From Bacteroidales bacterium (GTDB lineage Bacteria; Bacteroidota; Bacteroidia; Bacteroidales; DTU049), in the NCBI GenBank assembly GCA_018432645.1, contig JAHDSP010000559.1, forward strand, positions 1-7,497: a DNA stretch of 7,497 nt. The letters are read 5' to 3'. Of this stretch, positions 1 to 6,427 are shown in pieces. The notes below the pieces were generated by a model. It made no database searches, was not told where the DNA came from, and saw only the letters and a program-made list of their open reading frames with translations. Position numbers and translations under genes: made by a program. Within the stretch, counting starts at the first letter, position 1, and every line of letters begins with the position of its first letter.

Positions 1-336
1 ACGTAAGGTTTTACCTTCAAGCATCAGACGAATGTAATCCAACATTAATTCTTTTTTATGAAGGTAATAGACGAAGGTGCCAGTAGTTTCACGGAAGTTT
101 TTACCACAATTTTTGCATTTATACATTTGCTGACCTTGCTGATGGCCATTTTTCTTGATATGAATGCTTTTGCAATGAGGGCATTGTGGAGAGACACTTT
201 GAGCTTTTAGATGTTGATAATCTACAACGTCATTGCCTTGGAGTTTCATCTTATTGTAGAGATTATTGAGGAATTCTAAATTAAGTTGTTTACCTTGTGA
301 TAGGTGCTCTTGGAGGTTTGATACTATATCTTTCAT
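1..336 (-). CDS. IS1595-like transposase, N-terminal part (runs off the window)
   Basis: The reverse strand reads open for 112 codons from an ATG at 336 to the window edge. After about 50 mostly helical residues comes a zinc ribbon with Cys pairs at residues 52/55 (CPHC) and 74/77 (CKNC), followed by NFRETTGT and an LHKKEL...LMLEGKTLR stretch. This order (zinc ribbon, F-R-E-T-T-G-T, then a helix ending in LEG-x-x-LR) is characteristic of transposases of the IS1595 group, which move DNA by a DDE reaction. The catalytic DDE domain would lie left of the window and is not seen, so I cannot tell whether the gene is intact. The start is supported by a TATATTTG promoter box 20 bases upstream. IS1 InsA also has a zinc ribbon but lacks the long N-terminal lead, so it is a less likely alternative. 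The element's terminal repeat should lie between about 340 and 480; I could not define it. Confidence 0.8.
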   Translation of the reverse strand, partial: MKDIVSNLQEHLSQGKQLNLEFLNNLYNKMKLQGNDVVDYQHLKAQSVSPQCPHCKSIHIKKNGHQQGQQMYKCKNCGKNFRETTGTFVYYLHKKELMLDYIRLMLEGKTLR

Positions 337-355
337 ATATGATAAATTTTTGTTG

Positions 356-363
356 CAAATATA
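356..363 (-). promoter_or_regulatory. Bacteroidota -7 box for the transposase
   Basis: Read on the minus strand this is TATATTTG, a full match to the TAnnTTTG -7 element of the Bacteroidota housekeeping sigma factor. It lies 20 bases before the transposase ATG, implying a very short leader. No clear -33 TTTG element is visible at the expected distance. Confidence 0.5.
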
Positions 364-420
364 ATATATTTTTAAAATATAAGCATATAAAAACTTAAAA
401 AAATTTAAAACATTACATTT

Positions 421-459
421 CCCCACCCTCATATTCCACCCTCCTGCCCCAATATCCCC
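421..459. repeat. C-run block (G-rich on the minus strand), possible IS end or G-quadruplex
   Basis: The plus strand has five C runs of three or four at 421-424, 426-428, 439-441, 447-450 and 456-459. An 8-base direct repeat CCACCCTC occurs at 423-430 and 436-443. On the minus strand this gives five G runs separated by 1, 10, 5 and 5 bases, a relaxed G-quadruplex pattern. The block stands out sharply from the AT-rich surroundings. It lies between the transposase start and the protease promoter, so it may belong to the end of the insertion sequence. Confidence 0.45.
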
Positions 460-477
460 TTTTGTTCTTCTATAATC

Positions 478-485
478 TATATTTG
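478..485 (+). promoter_or_regulatory. Second, distal TATATTTG box upstream of the protease
   Basis: This is a full match to TAnnTTTG, 76 bases before the protease start and 58 bases upstream of the proximal box. A TTTTG at 460-464 lies only 13 bases before it, shorter than the usual spacing of about 19-21 for a -33 element. It could be a second promoter or a chance match in AT-rich DNA. Confidence 0.25.
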
Positions 486-535
486 CTTGCTTTACCCAAA
501 CAATTTTATTAATAAATAATTAAAAAAAAATCATT

Positions 536-543
536 TATATTTG
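536..543 (+). promoter_or_regulatory. Bacteroidota -7 box for the C10 protease gene
   Basis: TATATTTG matches TAnnTTTG exactly and sits 18 bases before the ATG at 562, implying a leader of about a dozen bases. No -33 TTTG is seen at the usual spacing, and there is no Shine-Dalgarno sequence, which is common in this phylum. Confidence 0.5.
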
Positions 544-561
544 TAAAAAAATAAACAGATT

Positions 562-2589
562 ATGAAAAAATTATTTATTCTTTTTTTGATTTTTTTACCA
601 TACTTATTATTTAGTCAATATGAAGTCTCTCAAGTAGAAGCTGATCAATGGGGACACTATGTAGTGAGTAAATATTTCCCCAAGGATATTGATTATGGTA
701 TTGTGAATGTTGAAATTTTATCAGAAAATGCTAATTTTACTTATTATTTATATAATATTAAGCCGACAGGATTTATATTAATTAGTGGTAATAAGTTATT
801 ACATCCTATAATTGGTTATTCTTGGGAGAGTGATTTTAATTATCCAATAGCCCAGCCTGCTGTTAAATCTTTTTTGAGCCAAATTTCTAAATATGTCGAT
901 AAATCTAATAAAATACATCCTTTATGGTTTAGTGATTATGCTAAAAATGCAGAAAAGCAATATCGTGCTGTTGCACCATTGTTATTTACTAAATGGGATC
1001 AGGGTTTTTATTATAATCAGTTTTGTCCTAAAGATCCTGCAGGTCCAGATGATAGATGTGTAACAGGTTGTGTAGCTACTGCTCTAGCTCAAGTGATTAA
1101 TTATTTTCGTTGGCCTTTAGTTGGTGAGGGAGAATATACAGATATAGATACTACTTATGGTCATTTATATGTTAACTATGCAGAGCAGCATTATTCTTAT
1201 AATCAGATGCCTATTGCAGCTAATAGAGAAAATCGTCAATTAGCAAAACTTATTTATCATATTGGTGTGGCTTGTGATATGTATTATGGTCCTGATGGTT
1301 CTGGTATGTATAATCACAAAGCTGCTTATGCTATGAAAAATTTTTTTCGTTATGATGATTCTACCAAATATTTATTTCGTGATGAATCAACCTTAGATTG
1401 GGATAGTTTGCTTCGTTCTTATTTAGATCAAAAAATTCCACTTTATTATGGTGGTTGGTCTGATACAGAGTATATAAGTGGTCATGCTTTTGTGTTAGAT
1501 GGTTATCAGGACACTATGGTTTATCATATTAATTGGGGATGGGGTGGTGCTTACGATGGATATTTTAATATTAATAATCTCACACCTGCTGGAGCTGATT
1601 TCACTCATAAACATGAATTAATTATTAATATGTATCCTAAAGGTCAATATCCTGTATATTGCGATGGCACTGATACATTATTAACTCTAGATGGTACTAT
1701 AGATGATGGTAGTGGTCCTTTATTCAATTATTTACCAAACTCTCATTGTAGTTGGTTGATTAAGCCTTTTGATTCTATTCAAAACATTAAACTTACTTTT
1801 CTTAAACTAGATTTGCCAGATACTAACGATATTATCAAAATATATGAAGGTGATGATAATACCGGAAATATAGTAGCTACTATTACTGGTACAAATATTC
1901 CAAATACTATTACTGTAAATGGTAAATCTGTTTTTATTGAATTCATTTCTAATGATAGTGTACAAGGAGATGGATTTTTATTATCTTATTCTACTACTCT
2001 TTATGATTTTTGTACACCAGGTATAGTTCAAATAGTTGCCGACAGTGGTGTAATAAATGATGGTAGTGGTATATATAATTATCATAATAATAGAACTTGT
2101 CTATGGCGTATAACTCCTGAAAATGCTGATAATTTATTACTTACTTTTAATTATTTCGATATAGATTCTACTGATTATTTAACTATTAAAAACTATGATG
2201 GCAGTGTCAATTTAGAGCTCAGAGGTAATAGCTTACCAGCTCCTATTAATATTTATAGTTTCCCTATTAATATTTTGTTTCGCTCTAGTAAAACTTATAA
2301 TGCACAGGGTTTCGAATTGGTTTTTAAACCAGATATTAATTCTATTGCCTCATATAATGACGATTCATATATTTATCCTAATCCTTTTAATAATTTTTTA
2401 AATCTAAAAATTGATAATGATGCTCAATTATTTATATATTCTCCAGAGGGGCAATTAATTTATTCTCAATATTTTTATTCTGGTAATAATATTATAAATA
2501 CTGCTAATTGGTCGGCTGGTATATATTTTGTAATTTTAGTAAATAATGACTTTGTTTTTAGTAAAAAAATTATAAAAATATATGAGTAG
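562..2589 (+). CDS. Secreted C10 (streptopain-like) cysteine protease with two CUB-like domains and T9SS sorting domain
   Basis: A 675-residue exported protease. In order: a Sec signal peptide (residues 1-19, ending LLFSQ); a Spi-type propeptide (about 20-135, with the typical GFILISG...PIIGYS core); and a papain-fold C10 catalytic domain (about 136-365). Cys170 in VTGCVATALAQ is the expected nucleophile. His308 in SGHAFVLDGY and the N324-W325-G326-W327-G328-G329 loop match the His and Asn/Trp sites of SpeB. Two CUB-like beta modules follow (about 367-480 and 484-592), each opening with a Cys pair (C367/C396 and C484/C513) and a DDGSG or NDGSG turn. The last ~73 residues start near YPNPF (605-609) and form a type A T9SS C-terminal signal, so the protein should cross the outer membrane and be released or surface-anchored. 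CUB modules probably bind protein or glycan; the substrate is unknown. The architecture resembles PrtT-like proteases. Its stop overlaps the next gene. Confidence 0.93.
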   Translation: MKKLFILFLIFLPYLLFSQYEVSQVEADQWGHYVVSKYFPKDIDYGIVNVEILSENANFTYYLYNIKPTGFILISGNKLLHPIIGYSWESDFNYPIAQPAVKSFLSQISKYVDKSNKIHPLWFSDYAKNAEKQYRAVAPLLFTKWDQGFYYNQFCPKDPAGPDDRCVTGCVATALAQVINYFRWPLVGEGEYTDIDTTYGHLYVNYAEQHYSYNQMPIAANRENRQLAKLIYHIGVACDMYYGPDGSGMYNHKAAYAMKNFFRYDDSTKYLFRDESTLDWDSLLRSYLDQKIPLYYGGWSDTEYISGHAFVLDGYQDTMVYHINWGWGGAYDGYFNINNLTPAGADFTHKHELIINMYPKGQYPVYCDGTDTLLTLDGTIDDGSGPLFNYLPNSHCSWLIKPFDSIQNIKLTFLKLDLPDTNDIIKIYEGDDNTGNIVATITGTNIPNTITVNGKSVFIEFISNDSVQGDGFLLSYSTTLYDFCTPGIVQIVADSGVINDGSGIYNYHNNRTCLWRITPENADNLLLTFNYFDIDSTDYLTIKNYDGSVNLELRGNSLPAPINIYSFPINILFRSSKTYNAQGFELVFKPDINSIASYNDDSYIYPNPFNNFLNLKIDNDAQLFIYSPEGQLIYSQYFYSGNNIINTANWSAGIYFVILVNNDFVFSKKIIKIYE

Positions 2590-2944
2590 TTTAGACAATG
2601 TAATTTTAATAAGTGATAGGGTACTGATAAAACCTCTTACTGAAGACGAAAAAACTTCTAGTGGATTGATTTTGCCACCAGGTTATCATGAAAAAGAGAT
2701 TGTAGCTTATGGATATATCGTCAAAGTAGGTCCAGGTTATCCACTGCCGAGTGAATCTTTTGAAGATGAATATTGGAAACGTGAAACTACTGATCAGGTG
2801 CGTTATCTCCCTCTGCAGGTGAAAGAGGGCGATCTAGCTGTATATTTACAAAAACAAGCTATAGATGTAGAAATTAATAATGAAGAATATAAAATCGTAA
2901 ATCAAAATTCTATTCTATTAGTTCAAAGAGAAGATTTTTTATAA
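2582..2944 (+). CDS. GroES-family co-chaperonin-like protein (orphan)
   Basis: A 120-residue cytosolic protein with the GroES fold pattern. It has SDRVLIKP (11-18); a mobile-loop-like stretch TSSGLILPPG (25-34), whose LIL corresponds to the IVL tripeptide that docks on GroEL; YGYIVKVGPG (43-52); VKEGDLAVY (80-88); and the C-terminal EINNEEYKIVNQNSILLV. It is longer than GroES (about 95 residues) because of an insert at about 57-76 (SESFEDEYWKRETTDQVRYL). No groEL lies beside it, so it is probably a second, GroES-like paralogue rather than the main co-chaperonin. Whether it forms a heptamer or caps GroEL cannot be read from sequence. Its ATG lies inside the last codons of the protease gene (8-base overlap, ATGAGTAG), which implies translational coupling. 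I see no reason in known biology for a cytosolic GroES-like protein to be coupled to a T9SS protease. Confidence 0.85.
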   Translation: MSSLDNVILISDRVLIKPLTEDEKTSSGLILPPGYHEKEIVAYGYIVKVGPGYPLPSESFEDEYWKRETTDQVRYLPLQVKEGDLAVYLQKQAIDVEINNEEYKIVNQNSILLVQREDFL

Positions 2945-3131
2945 TAATTCTTTGTTTTATATACTAAAAATTAAATTAAAAAAATTATTTTAATCTATCA
3001 TTTATTATCTTTTATCAATGGATTTCTTGAATTTACTAAAAATATGTATTGTAATATTTTATATTTTATGAATAAATTTAATTTTTATTAAATAATTTTT
3101 CAAAATTTATTTTTTAAATTAAAAAAAATAT

Positions 3132-3139
3132 TAATTTTG
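3132..3139 (+). promoter_or_regulatory. Bacteroidota -7 box for the split nucleotidase operon
   Basis: TAATTTTG matches TAnnTTTG and lies 14 bases before the ATG at 3154, implying a leader of under ten bases. The rest of the 209-base spacer (2945-3153) is almost pure A/T with no recognisable gene; a weak 7-bp AT-only hairpin (2975-2981 with 2988-2994) follows the GroES-like gene. Confidence 0.45.
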
Positions 3140-3153
3140 TTAAAAAACTATAA

Positions 3154-3903
3154 ATGAGAAAGCTCTTATATCTTTTGCTCCTAGTAATTTTGATGTCCTG
3201 TACTAATTATTTAGTTACTAATAGGCAATCTACATCTAAAACTATTGCCATAGATAGTACTATTATTAATGATAGCAGTGTAGAAAATTGGATAAATAAA
3301 TATAAAGTAGGACTAGATAGTTTAATGGAGGTTGTAATAGGATTTAATGAAGTAGCAATGGTAAAGAATGATCCAGAGGGTAATTTAGGTAATTTCGTTT
3401 GTGATTTATTATTAGATTTTGTGAATAGAAATTTAAAAGATTCTTTAAATGGTTATCCATGTATAGTTGTTATGAATAATGGTGGTTTTAGGTCTTTTTT
3501 ACCTGCTGACGAGATTAGAGTAAAGGATGTATTTGCTGTTATGCCTTTTGATAATACATTGACCTTATTAAAAATTTCTGGTAAAGATTTACTAAATCTA
3601 GCTGAACAAATTGTAAAAAAAGGTGGTATGCCAATAGCTGGATTCCAAATATTAGCTAATGCTACTACTCTGAAGCAAACTTTTATTAATGGTGAAGAAA
3701 TTTCTGAAAATCAATATTACTGGGTTGCTACATCTAATTATCTGGCTAATGGAGGGGACAATTTGACGGGATTATTAAATCCTATCAAGCGCATAGATAC
3801 TCCTTTTCTCATTCGTGATATTATTATTGAGCATTATAAATTATTGACATCTCAAAATAAAGCAGCTTTTGCTAAAATAGATGGGAGGTTTATGTATGAA
3901 TAA
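3154..3903 (+). CDS. 5'-nucleotidase C-terminal (substrate-binding) domain lipoprotein
   Basis: A 249-residue lipoprotein. The signal sequence ends in a lipobox, LMSC, with Cys16 the lipidated residue and Thr after it, which suggests outer-membrane placement facing the periplasm or surface. A short low-complexity linker (about 17-45) leads into a complete 5'-nucleotidase C-terminal domain as in UshA. It has EGNLGNFVCD, NNGGFR (108-113, Arg113 matching the nucleotide-contacting Arg), MPFDNTL (130-136), SGKDLL, and NYLANGGD ending at Asp202. Tyr196 and Asp202 have the same spacing as Phe498 and Asp504 of E. coli UshA, which stack on and bind the nucleoside. The catalytic metal domain is absent here but is encoded by the next gene, whose start overlaps this stop by 8 bases. 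The pair is therefore a 5'-nucleotidase split into two polypeptides in reversed order. This arrangement is known in Bacteroidota, so it is not a frameshift. Confidence 0.88.
   Translation: MRKLLYLLLLVILMSCTNYLVTNRQSTSKTIAIDSTIINDSSVENWINKYKVGLDSLMEVVIGFNEVAMVKNDPEGNLGNFVCDLLLDFVNRNLKDSLNGYPCIVVMNNGGFRSFLPADEIRVKDVFAVMPFDNTLTLLKISGKDLLNLAEQIVKKGGMPIAGFQILANATTLKQTFINGEEISENQYYWVATSNYLANGGDNLTGLLNPIKRIDTPFLIRDIIIEHYKLLTSQNKAAFAKIDGRFMYE
3884..3888 (+). promoter_or_regulatory. Shine-Dalgarno GGAGG deciding the metallophosphatase start
   Basis: GGAGG lies inside the 3' end of the upstream gene, 7 bases before the ATG at 3896. It supports 3896 over the upstream in-frame ATG at 3881, which would overlap the site itself. 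It is the only strong Shine-Dalgarno site I see in the window, and it probably allows initiation within the coupled junction. Confidence 0.7.
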
Positions 3904-4846
3904 TGACAGACGCGATTTCCTTAAATATTCTCTCGGCATAGGACTAGGTCTGCTGTTACCTAAAATTTCTAAATCCGCCGCAAATAATAATTTTTACGAA
4001 GAGCTTGGCATTCAAAAAGTTACTATTTTACATACTAATGATACTCATAGTCAGGTAGAGCCTTTACCAAAAAATCATTATAGATATCCTAATCAGGGTG
4101 GTTATAGTCGCAGAGCTTATCTGATAAATGATGTGTTACGTTCTAATAATAATGTATTAATCTTCGATACTGGCGATTTCTATCAAGGTACACCTTATTT
4201 CAATATTTATAAAGGAAAAATAGAAATAGAGTATATGAATAAAATGCACTATACTGCTATTACTTTAGGTAATCATGAATTTGATCTTGGTTTAGATACT
4301 TTAGCACAAAATCTATCTTTAGCTAATTTCGATGTTATTAGTTCTAATTATGATTTTGCTAATCATAATAAATTGTCAAAAATCGTCAATCCTTATAAAA
4401 TTTATAAATTTAATAAAATAAAAATTGGTGTTTTTGGATTAGGAATAGACCCTAAAGGATTGATAGATCCGTATATTTGGGGCAATACTAAATATAAAGA
4501 TCCTATGCATACTGCTGCCGAAATGACTTATCTTTTAAAAAAAGATTACAAGTGCGATTTGGTTATTTGTTTATCTCATTTAGGTTATAAAGGTGATAAT
4601 GGCAAAATAGGTGATGTAGAAATAGCTAAATCTAGCTCTAATATTGATATTATTTTGGGTGGTCATAGCCACACTCTTCTACCTAAACCTATATCTATTT
4701 ATAATAGAGATAATAAACCAGTGATAATAACTCAAAATGCCTACGCTGGAGTGCAAATGACACAACTAGACTGCTATTTTAACTCATCAGGTAATTTCTT
4801 ATTCGCTGATAATAAAACTGAAAAAATTTTTTATAAAAAAGTGTAA
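3896..4846 (+). CDS. Tat-exported metallophosphatase: 5'-nucleotidase N-terminal (catalytic) domain
   Basis: A 316-residue calcineurin-like phosphoesterase of the UshA family, which hydrolyses phosphate from nucleotides with two metal ions. The N-terminus DRRDFLK (4-10) followed by a Gly/Leu-rich segment and KSAA (26-29) is a twin-arginine signal peptide, so the protein probably folds in the cytosol before export. All metal and catalytic sites are present: Asp49 and His51 (HTNDTH), Asp94 (DTGD), Asn126 and His127 (GNHEFD, with Asp130), His228 (LSHLG), and His257 and His259 (GGHSH). The sequence ends after this domain; the substrate-binding C-terminal domain is the preceding gene. ATG 3896 is chosen because the GGAGG site precedes it by 7 bases and the Tat motif starts directly after it; starting at 3881 would only add MGGLC. 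The 8-base overlap with the upstream gene (ATGAATAA) indicates coupled translation in equal amounts. Confidence 0.9.
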   Translation: MNNDRRDFLKYSLGIGLGLLLPKISKSAANNNFYEELGIQKVTILHTNDTHSQVEPLPKNHYRYPNQGGYSRRAYLINDVLRSNNNVLIFDTGDFYQGTPYFNIYKGKIEIEYMNKMHYTAITLGNHEFDLGLDTLAQNLSLANFDVISSNYDFANHNKLSKIVNPYKIYKFNKIKIGVFGLGIDPKGLIDPYIWGNTKYKDPMHTAAEMTYLLKKDYKCDLVICLSHLGYKGDNGKIGDVEIAKSSSNIDIILGGHSHTLLPKPISIYNRDNKPVIITQNAYAGVQMTQLDCYFNSSGNFLFADNKTEKIFYKKV

Positions 4847-4857
4847 AAAAATTTTTT
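4821..4857. repeat. Spaced A-tracts upstream of dnaA
   Basis: A6T6 at 4821-4832, A6 at 4835-4840 and A7T6 at 4845-4857 lie with centres roughly 11-13 bases apart. AAAAAATTTTTTA occurs twice. The first tract encodes the last residues of the metallophosphatase; the last lies just after its stop. Such tracts tend to curve DNA and melt easily. They do not form a convincing terminator, having no GC stem. Confidence 0.4.
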
Positions 4858-4870
4858 AATTCAAAATATT

Positions 4871-4879
4871 TTATGCACT
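4871..4879 (+). promoter_or_regulatory. Possible DnaA box upstream of dnaA
   Basis: TTATGCACT matches the bacterial consensus TTATNCACA at all but the last base and lies 53 bases before the dnaA start, where autoregulatory boxes are often found. It is a single site, and equally good matches occur inside coding sequence in this window (for example 2737-2745), so the statistical support is weak. No exact TAnnTTTG promoter box is visible in this 85-base spacer; CACTTTTG at 4876-4883 is the nearest, one base off. Confidence 0.25.
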
Positions 4880-4931
4880 TTTGCTATTTGAAGTGAGGAA
4901 TGTATATTAACTATTAATTAAAGTTTTAAAA

Positions 4932-6404
4932 ATGAAGGAATTAGAGAAAAAAATTACTCAAAAAAACAAATCTAAGTTAGACTTATTATGGAATAATATT
5001 TTAGACTTTATTAAGGAAAATGTTAATTATCAAAATTTTGAAACATGGTTTCTGCCTCTTAAACCTTTAGCTTTTGAAGACAATACTCTTACTATAGAAG
5101 TGCCCTCATCCTTTTACTATGAATACATTGAGGCACATTTCATTGATGTTCTTAAAAGTGCTTTAAAAAATTTCGTAGGACCTAATGCAAAGCTATATTA
5201 TCAAGTGGTTATTACTAAAGAAAATGATGATTCGTCTACTCTACAATGGCCTTCTAATGATAAGGTAGCTACTGCTAATCCTGATATTCACTTGCCTTTT
5301 AAATCTGAAAATGCTAATGATGATAAAACTACTCATTTACCAAATCCTTTTCTAATCCCGGGTATTAGAACTTATTCTATTGATAGTAATTTGATAGAAA
5401 TGTTGGACTTTGACAATTTTGTAGAAGGTGAATGTAATAGGTTAGCTAGAGGTGTAGGGTTAAGTATTGCTTATAATCCTGGTCTTACTACTTTTAACCC
5501 TTTTTTCCTCTATAGTGCTACTGGCCTTGGCAAAACTCATCTCGTGAATGCTATCGGCTTAGAAACTCGAAAAAAATTCTCTAATAAAGTTATTCTTTAC
5601 ATGAATACTGCTGAGTTTCTTAACCAGTTTATCAAAGTCGTTAAATCTGATAATATTGCTGATTTTATTCAAATATATCAATCTGTAGATTTATTGATAA
5701 TGGATGATATTCATCATTTAGCAAATAAACCTAAAACCCAAGAAGTTTTTTTCCAAATTTTCAATTCTTTGCATCAACAAGGTAAACAAATAATTTTAAC
5801 TTCTGATAAAGCTCCTATCGAGCTAGATGGTATTGAAGAAAGACTCTTGAGCAGATTCAAATGGGGACTTACTGCAGAGCTCACTAAACCCGACTATGAC
5901 ACTAGACAAGCCATTATTAGAAAAAAAATTCAAAAAGATGGCATCCAATTGTCCGATGAAATCATAGATTATATTGCAAAAAAAGTAAAGGATAGCGTTA
6001 GAGAGATCGAGGGTGTGCTAATTGCCATCATAGCTCATTCTACTTTTGTGAAAAAAGATCTTGACATTTCTGATGTGCAAAGTTTAATAGATCAATATAT
6101 CAAATGTAATCAAAAAGACATTACTTATGATATGATCAAGCATATAGTGAGCGATTATTTCTCTATATCTATAGAAGATTTAGAGTGTGAAACGCGTAAA
6201 CAACAAATCGTTATTGCAAGACATATGGCTATGTATATGGCTTTCAAATATTCTAAACTTTCTCTTACCGAGATTGGTAAACTTACAGGTAATCGTAAGC
6301 ATTCTTCAGTGGCTTATGCTATTAAAAATGTTAGTAATCTTATAGAAGTTGATAAAAATTTTAGGATGCAATACGAGGAAATTAAAAAGAAAATCATTAG
6401 ATAA
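4932..6404 (+). CDS. dnaA: Chromosomal replication initiator protein DnaA
   Basis: A 490-residue DnaA, normal in length and complete. Domain I (about 18-95, with LWNNILDFIKENVNYQNFETWF-type core) mediates self-association; a poorly conserved linker (about 96-150) follows. The AAA+ domain III has Walker A SATGLGKTH (195-203, Lys201), Walker B LLIMDDIHHL (254-263, Asp258-Asp259), and GIEERLLSRFKWG with Arg304 and the arginine finger Arg308. Domain IV (about 397-490) has the conserved Arg430 and the DNA-recognition motif GNRKHSSVAYA (453-463). Two departures from the E. coli and B. subtilis consensus stand out. The first Gly of Walker A is Ser195, and the recognition motif reads GNRKHSSVAYA where GGRDHTTVLHA is usual. 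The ATG gives the usual short lead before domain I. No dnaN or other replication gene adjoins, which is common in Bacteroidota. Confidence 0.97.
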   Translation: MKELEKKITQKNKSKLDLLWNNILDFIKENVNYQNFETWFLPLKPLAFEDNTLTIEVPSSFYYEYIEAHFIDVLKSALKNFVGPNAKLYYQVVITKENDDSSTLQWPSNDKVATANPDIHLPFKSENANDDKTTHLPNPFLIPGIRTYSIDSNLIEMLDFDNFVEGECNRLARGVGLSIAYNPGLTTFNPFFLYSATGLGKTHLVNAIGLETRKKFSNKVILYMNTAEFLNQFIKVVKSDNIADFIQIYQSVDLLIMDDIHHLANKPKTQEVFFQIFNSLHQQGKQIILTSDKAPIELDGIEERLLSRFKWGLTAELTKPDYDTRQAIIRKKIQKDGIQLSDEIIDYIAKKVKDSVREIEGVLIAIIAHSTFVKKDLDISDVQSLIDQYIKCNQKDITYDMIKHIVSDYFSISIEDLECETRKQQIVIARHMAMYMAFKYSKLSLTEIGKLTGNRKHSSVAYAIKNVSNLIEVDKNFRMQYEEIKKKIIR

Positions 6405-6427
6405 TTAGTATCATATCACCATTCAAG

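Noticed and set aside
337..561. Small gene or RNA in the spacer
   Set aside because: No open frame with a start and promoter fits, and I see no tRNA-like or other recognised RNA fold.
2737..2745. DnaA box-like TTATCCACT
   Set aside because: It is inside the GroES-like coding sequence, encoding conserved G-Y-P-L-type residues, and is isolated.
2975..2994. Hairpin after the GroES-like gene as a terminator
   Set aside because: Seven A/T pairs only, no GC and no clean T tract; too weak to call in DNA this AT-rich.
3420..3428. DnaA box-like TGTGAATAG on the opposite orientation
   Set aside because: A single near-match within coding sequence; it serves as an example of background frequency.
3881..3895. 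Upstream ATG start for the metallophosphatase
   Set aside because: It would add MGGLC ahead of the Tat motif and would translate through the GGAGG site that fits the ATG at 3896.
3154..4846. Frameshifted, broken UshA gene
   Set aside because: The C-terminal domain precedes the N-terminal one, each has its own export signal and start, and all key residues are kept, so it is a genuine two-gene arrangement.
4821..4857. Terminator after the metallophosphatase
   Set aside because: The A/T runs can pair but contain no GC stem; they are better described as A-tracts.
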